In this document: positions 25,519 to 28,801 of the stretch, in pieces
Position numbering within the stretch: position 1 is the stretch's first letter
Layout of the letters: each line of letters opens with the position of its first letter
Assembly (NCBI GenBank): GCA_041399085.1
Contig: JAWKTM010000083.1
Location: 1-28,801 of the forward strand
Direction: 5' to 3'
DNA: 28,801 nt
Source of the DNA: JAWKTM01 sp041399085
GTDB lineage: Bacteria; Planctomycetota; Planctomycetia; Pirellulales; Pirellulaceae
Notes under the pieces: generated by a model
Told to the model about the DNA's origin: nothing
The model's input: the letters and a program-made list of their open reading frames with translations, nothing else
Database searches by the model: none
Made by a program: the position numbers and the translations under genes

Positions 25519-26358
25519 TCACTTCGCTCCGGCGGACTCCGAAGCCGCTGGTTCCGCCGACGCGTCGAGCAACCGATCCACTAAGTTGCCCATGCCTTGC
25601 TCGTAACCCGAAGCGTAACCGACCCACACGCCTTGAATGACGCCTTGTCGATCCAGGACTACCGTCGTGGGAAACGCGAAGCTATCGGATCTTCCGGCTT
25701 GCAACAGCGCCCAACGGCTAATTCCCTGGATGTCGGAATAGACGGGGAAGTCAACATTTTGATGTTCTAAGTAGGCGGCGGTATCGGACTGCAAGCGGCT
25801 GGTGTCGCCACCAAGTCGCGCGATGCATGAGACGGATAGAAATCGAAAATCCTCGCGGTCGCCGAATCGCTCGCTGAGTTCCACGATATGAGGAAACTCA
25901 ACGCGACATGGTGGGCACCAGGTTCCCCAATAGTTGATCAATACAACCTGGCCTTTGACATCCGCCAGCTCGACGGTCGTCTCGGTCCCGACCAGCGGTT
26001 CCAAATGCAATTCTGGAAGCGGTTCGCCGACCGCCGGATGACGCAGGCCCGAGTTCGCTCGTTCGGTTGATAACTGAGCGTCCTTCCAGCGAGAGAGCGT
26101 CAGTAAACCGATCGCGGCGGCCAGCACGATTAACAGAGCTACCAATGTCATTCGTGATCGCGATTTGGCTGGACGATCGGGCGATTCGCCCAGATCATCC
26201 GCATCGGACAGGCCGAACGCTTTCGCGGAACGACCCGGCTGACCTTGTTCGGAAGAATCAGACGGCACGGGAGGCTTTCTGGCGGGGTGTAATCGAGGCG
26301 AGATTAACGGCTCGGCTTGGTCTTTCCAGCAACGCGAGCTTAAGATGACGGAACTCAT
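25519..26358 (-). CDS. Membrane-anchored TlpA-like thioredoxin/redoxin
   Basis: A 279-residue protein with a hydrophilic, Pro/Ser/Arg-rich N-terminal tail (about residues 1-69), one membrane anchor (MTLVALLIVLAAAIGLLTL, about 70-89) and a TlpA/ResA-type thioredoxin domain outside the membrane. The domain has VGEPLPELHLEPL, then VVLINYWGTWCPPCRVEFPH with the redox CxxC (Cys148, Cys151), and the cis-proline region SFAFPTTVVLDRQG. Such proteins reduce disulfides in periplasmic proteins, for example during cytochrome c maturation. I chose ATG 26358 because longer starts overlap the divergent gene at 26389; the long cytoplasmic tail is still unusual. It lies 62 bp upstream of the SDR gene and could share its transcript. 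Confidence 0.88.
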   Translation of the reverse strand: MSSVILSSRCWKDQAEPLISPRLHPARKPPVPSDSSEQGQPGRSAKAFGLSDADDLGESPDRPAKSRSRMTLVALLIVLAAAIGLLTLSRWKDAQLSTERANSGLRHPAVGEPLPELHLEPLVGTETTVELADVKGQVVLINYWGTWCPPCRVEFPHIVELSERFGDREDFRFLSVSCIARLGGDTSRLQSDTAAYLEHQNVDFPVYSDIQGISRWALLQAGRSDSFAFPTTVVLDRQGVIQGVWVGYASGYEQGMGNLVDRLLDASAEPAASESAGAK

Positions 26359-26388
26359 TCTAGTCGCCCCGCGCCAAAGATTCTTGCC

Positions 26389-27330
26389 GTGACGCATCGC
26401 TCCGCATCCAAGCCGTTTTGCTCCCGATTCGCCGGTCGGACGGGCTCCGGCGCGGTTTTGCTGATCGCGGCCGTGGCGTTCCATGCGTGGGTCGCGTTCG
26501 GCTCGGAGCCTTCCAGCGAGATGGCGACGGACGCCTCGCCCCGATATGGCGAGCCTCGCAAGGTGGCCGAACTCTTGGACGAGGATATTGACGAGAGTAG
26601 CGGAGTGGCCGCTTCGCATCGGCACGCTGGAGTTTTTTGGACCCACAACGATTCAGGCGATGGCCCTCGGTTGTATGCATTCGATCGAGACGGCAAGACG
26701 GTCGCGCGCGTCGATGTTCAGGGGGCAACTTCCGTCGATTGGGAGGACATGAGTTCGTTTCAGTTCGGCGGCAAGTCTTGGCTGGCGCTGGCGGATGTGG
26801 GCGACAACGCTCGTCGCCGAGAGTTCTGCACGCTCTACGTGGTGGAGGAACCGGAGCTCGATCAGCGACATGCCGCGCCGAAGCTCACGATTCGTTTTCG
26901 CTATGAGGATGGACCGCACGACTGCGAAGCCATCGCAGTGGATGCGGCGGCGGGAGAAGTTCTGCTGGTGTCGAAGGTGTTCGGGCTGAGTTGTCGCGTG
27001 TATCGAGTCGAGCTGGATTGGAAGTCGCGCGAGTCGAAACGAACGGCGGCTCTCGTTGCATCGCTATCGTTGCCGTTGGCCACGGCGGCCGACATCTCAT
27101 CGGACGGTCGGCGCATGTTGGTCGCCACGTACTTGGACGGATACGAATACTCGCGGCGAAAAGATGAGTCTTGGAAAGACGCTTTGTCCCGGAAGCCTCG
27201 GGCGGTTTCGCTGCCCCGGCGGGCTCAAGGCGAAGCGGCTTGTTATGCGGCGGATGGTCGAGCTATCTATCTCACCAGTGAAAAGCTGCCGACTCCGTTG
27301 TGGGAGTTGCCGCTTCAGAACGAAGAGTAG
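26389..27330 (+). CDS. Predicted secreted beta-propeller-like protein
   Basis: A 313-residue protein beginning at GTG 26389 with a signal-like segment (SGAVLLIAAVAFHAWVAFGS). The mature part has repeated short beta-rich motifs typical of propellers: DIDESSGVAASHRHAGVFWT followed by HNDSGDGPRLYAFDRDGK, TSVDWEDMSSF, LALADVGDNARRR, HDCEAIAVDAAAGEVLLVSK and AADISSDGRRMLVATYLDGY. The Asp/Asn-rich loops (HNDSGD, DVGDN) could bind metal. It resembles uncharacterised extracellular propeller proteins; I cannot name a substrate. It starts 30 bp from the divergent redoxin gene, so the two promoters must overlap or lie within each other's 5' ends. It converges on the small gene at 27354. Confidence 0.75.
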   Translation: MTHRSASKPFCSRFAGRTGSGAVLLIAAVAFHAWVAFGSEPSSEMATDASPRYGEPRKVAELLDEDIDESSGVAASHRHAGVFWTHNDSGDGPRLYAFDRDGKTVARVDVQGATSVDWEDMSSFQFGGKSWLALADVGDNARRREFCTLYVVEEPELDQRHAAPKLTIRFRYEDGPHDCEAIAVDAAAGEVLLVSKVFGLSCRVYRVELDWKSRESKRTAALVASLSLPLATAADISSDGRRMLVATYLDGYEYSRRKDESWKDALSRKPRAVSLPRRAQGEAACYAADGRAIYLTSEKLPTPLWELPLQNEE

Positions 27331-27353
27331 GTGCGTGAACGAAGTCGATGCGC

Positions 27354-27593
27354 TCAGTTCGACTCATGGCTGGTCGGCGATAGCTCTTCCAATCGTGTGA
27401 CGTGTACTAGGCCGATGTGTTCGAGCCGATCGCGCAAATGCGAGCTGCCTCCGACTGCCAACACCGCCCGCGATCGCAAGACGATAATCTGATCGGGATG
27501 ATAGACTTCGTAGGACTTTCCATCCGTTACATGCAAGCGGAACGGGACGAAAGGTTGGCGACGCACAAGTTCAAGCAGGTCGTCCGGTCTCAT
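27354..27593 (-). CDS. Small conserved-looking protein (79 residues)
   Basis: Starts at ATG 27593 with a good AGGAG about 7 bases upstream: MRPDDLLELVRRQPFVPFRL, then HVTDGKSYEVYHPDQIIVLR and a short C-terminus. The RRQPFVPFRLHVTDG...Y.VxHPD pattern recurs, in my experience, in small hypothetical proteins encoded in many Planctomycetota genomes, but it has no assigned function. It looks like a compact beta-rich fold with no signal or membrane segment. The frame is open upstream without ribosome site support. It is divergent from the CYTH gene across about 118 bp and lies 23 bp from the convergent propeller gene's stop. Confidence 0.75.
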   Translation of the reverse strand: MRPDDLLELVRRQPFVPFRLHVTDGKSYEVYHPDQIIVLRSRAVLAVGGSSHLRDRLEHIGLVHVTRLEELSPTSHESN

Positions 27594-27711
27594 TGTGTTT
27601 CTCCTTGTAATCCATCTCGTCGCGTTTCGTCGGTGGAGGGCGTCGACTGATTCGTGCGCCGCCGTCCCTAGTTTACGCGGAAAAACGCCGCGATTCTTAT
27701 CCCACGAGCCA

Positions 27712-28305
27712 ATGTTGTACGAAGTCGAACAAAAATTTCCCTGCCGCGATTTGACAACAGTCGCGCTAAAGCTTGAGCGATCCGCCGAGTGGAACGTCAC
27801 GTGGTCGGACGATCGAGAGCAGGCGGATGTCTATTTCGCGCATCCGTGTCGCAACTTTGCCGAGACCGACGAGGCGCTGCGAATCCGGCGCGTCGGCAGC
27901 GAATCGCGGATCACCTACAAAGGACCGAAGCTCGATCGAGAGACGAAAACGCGTCGCGAGATCGAGCTGCCGATTGCGGACGATGCCGAGCGGGCCGCCG
28001 AGTTCCACGCGTTGCTCATTGAACTCGGTTTTCGCCCGGTGGCGGAGGTTGTGAAGCGCCGACGCTCGGCGCATCTTTCCTACAGCGATCATGCGGTCGA
28101 AGTTTCGCTCGACGAGGTGCGAGACGTTGGCTGCTTTGTCGAGGTCGAGGTTCAGGCGGATCAAGCCGGGCTGGACGATGCGCGTCGCGTGGTGAGTGAG
28201 CTTGCCGAACAACTGCGATTAAGCCATCCCGAGCGACGCAGCTACTTGGAGCTGCTGTTGGATAAACGCGGCGAAACGGCGGCAGTGCGCGAGTCGAGCG
28301 AGTGA
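27712..28305 (+). CDS. CYTH-domain protein (class IV adenylate cyclase/triphosphatase type)
   Basis: A 197-residue cytoplasmic protein opening MLYEVEQKFPC, which carries the ExExK signature (Glu-Val-Glu-Gln-Lys) of the CYTH superfamily. Other tunnel-fold residues are visible: YFAHPCRNFAETDEALRIRR, SRITYKGPKLDRETKTRREI and FVEVEVQ near the C-terminus. Members hydrolyse triphosphates (thiamine triphosphate, inorganic triphosphate) or make cyclic AMP (CyaB). The length and the R-E-E-style KTRREIELPI strand fit the CyaB/ThTPase-like branch, but the sequence cannot decide between hydrolase and cyclase. I start at ATG 27712 because the family begins directly at this motif; an upstream frame of 39 residues lacks a ribosome site. 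Confidence 0.88.
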   Translation: MLYEVEQKFPCRDLTTVALKLERSAEWNVTWSDDREQADVYFAHPCRNFAETDEALRIRRVGSESRITYKGPKLDRETKTRREIELPIADDAERAAEFHALLIELGFRPVAEVVKRRRSAHLSYSDHAVEVSLDEVRDVGCFVEVEVQADQAGLDDARRVVSELAEQLRLSHPERRSYLELLLDKRGETAAVRESSE

Positions 28306-28347
28306 GCATCTTGCACGACCGCTAGGAATTCGCGGCGGTTGCAAGGC

Positions 28348-28647
28348 TCAGGACAATTCGAGCCGCTGAAGTTTCTCGCGTAACGAATCCGAAGTTTCAT
28401 CGGCGATCCAGAAGCGTTTGTGCGGCGATGTTTCTCCCGCCGCCAATGTGATTTGGGATTTACGCAGCCGCAGAGCCTTCGCGAGCAATGCGATGATGGC
28501 CTTGTTGGCCTTGCCTTTCTCCGGCGCTTGCGTCACGTGCACTCTTAGCGCGCCGTCTTGCTCGCCGCCAACATGGTTTTGGCGCGAGCCGGCGTAGGCT
28601 CGCACCGGCAAATTCACGCCGCCATCGCGCTGGTCCAAATCGATCAC
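28348..28647 (-). CDS. yggU: DUF167/YggU family protein
   Basis: A 99-residue protein of the YggU/DUF167 family. NLPVRAYAGSRQNHVGGEQD, then GALRVHVTQAPEKGKANKAI, and KSQITLAAGETSPHKRFWI match the family pattern (VxVxPxAxx...PxxGKANxA...ixxGxxSRxKxxxI). The start is GTG 28647 (MIDLDQRDGG), which overlaps the TGA of yggS as GTGA, giving a coupled pair. In many bacteria yggS, yggT and yggU are neighbours, and that context supports both calls. Family function is unsettled. The family is usually about 95-105 residues, as here. Confidence 0.88.
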   Translation of the reverse strand: MIDLDQRDGGVNLPVRAYAGSRQNHVGGEQDGALRVHVTQAPEKGKANKAIIALLAKALRLRKSQITLAAGETSPHKRFWIADETSDSLREKLQRLELS

Positions 28648-28801
28648 GCGTCGAGCCCCTCGAACAACGCCGAACCCACACGCACGATCGTCGCGCCTGC
28701 TTCGATCGCCTGCTCGAAATCGTCGCTCATTCCCATCGACAACTCAGCCAGCGAGATTTGTGGCGGACAGTTCACTTGCAAACGATCGCGAAGCTGGCGC
28801 A
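28644..28801 (-). CDS. yggS: YggS/PROSC pyridoxal phosphate homeostasis protein, 3' end
   Basis: The last 51 codons of a gene that continues beyond the right edge of the window. Reading minus strand gives RQLRDRLQVNCPPQISLAEL, then SMGMSDDFEQAIEAGATIVR, then VGSALFEGLDA and TGA. The LSMGMSxDFExAIxxGATxVRxGxALFG pattern is diagnostic for the YggS/PROSC PLP-binding family, which is a fold-type III alanine racemase-like barrel with a role in vitamin B6 and amino acid homeostasis. The stop overlaps the yggU start. Confidence 0.9.
   Translation of the reverse strand, partial: RQLRDRLQVNCPPQISLAELSMGMSDDFEQAIEAGATIVRVGSALFEGLDA

Overview
The window looks like a chromosomal segment of a Planctomycetota bacterium, most likely of the Pirellulales type. 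I base this on gene content: two secreted formylglycine-type sulfatases, two DUF1559 (SBP_bac_10) genes, a secreted PQQ-type beta-propeller, an SMP-30 lactonase-like protein, an endonuclease/exonuclease/phosphatase protein with a lamin-tail domain, and many short hairpin repeats between genes. There are no rRNA genes, tRNA genes, CRISPR arrays or transposases that I can see.

Layout. 1-4.5 kb: secreted SMP-30 lactonase-like gene (-), zinc-ribbon membrane protein (+), hemW (-), an RNase Z-like metallohydrolase (-), and a 100-residue histone H1-like Lys/Ala/Pro protein (-) with a clear terminator. 4.5-8.5 kb: a repeat-bearing intergenic region, then the peptide-importer ATPase pair oppD-oppF (-), divergent from a PepT-like M20 peptidase (+), which suggests linked peptide uptake and breakdown. 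8.6-12.4 kb: a disrupted block holding one sulfatase and two DUF1559 paralogs, each broken by several frameshifts while conserved motifs survive; two copies of a ~75-bp repeat lie here. 12.5-14.2 kb: a DUF4058 gene and an unrecognised 266-residue protein. Upstream of the latter sits a striking array of exactly seven 42-bp units, each carrying a palindrome. 15-16.3 kb: a secreted PHB-depolymerase/LpqC-like esterase flanked by members of one hairpin repeat family. 16.4-23.2 kb (all +): PQQ beta-propeller, a DUF485 plus sodium:solute symporter pair (ActP-like), a BRCT-MerR-TPR protein, and a secreted EEP nuclease/phosphatase with a lamin-tail domain. 23.2-28.8 kb: a translationally coupled SDR-sulfatase pair (-), a membrane-anchored TlpA-like thioredoxin (-), a secreted propeller-like protein (+), a small conserved-looking protein (-), a CYTH phosphohydrolase/cyclase (+), a DUF167/YggU protein (-) and the 3' end of yggS (-).

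Two themes cut across the genes. First, at least four unrelated hairpin-forming repeat families sit within a few to tens of bases after stop codons, suggesting a role at mRNA 3' ends; a fifth family forms the helically phased 42-bp array at a 5' end. Second, single-base frameshifts recur in oppF, the esterase, both sulfatases and both DUF1559 genes. Their frames are otherwise well conserved, so either consensus errors or recent inactivation is possible. The best candidates for something new are the 42-bp array with its adjacent orphan gene, and the BRCT-MerR-TPR protein.
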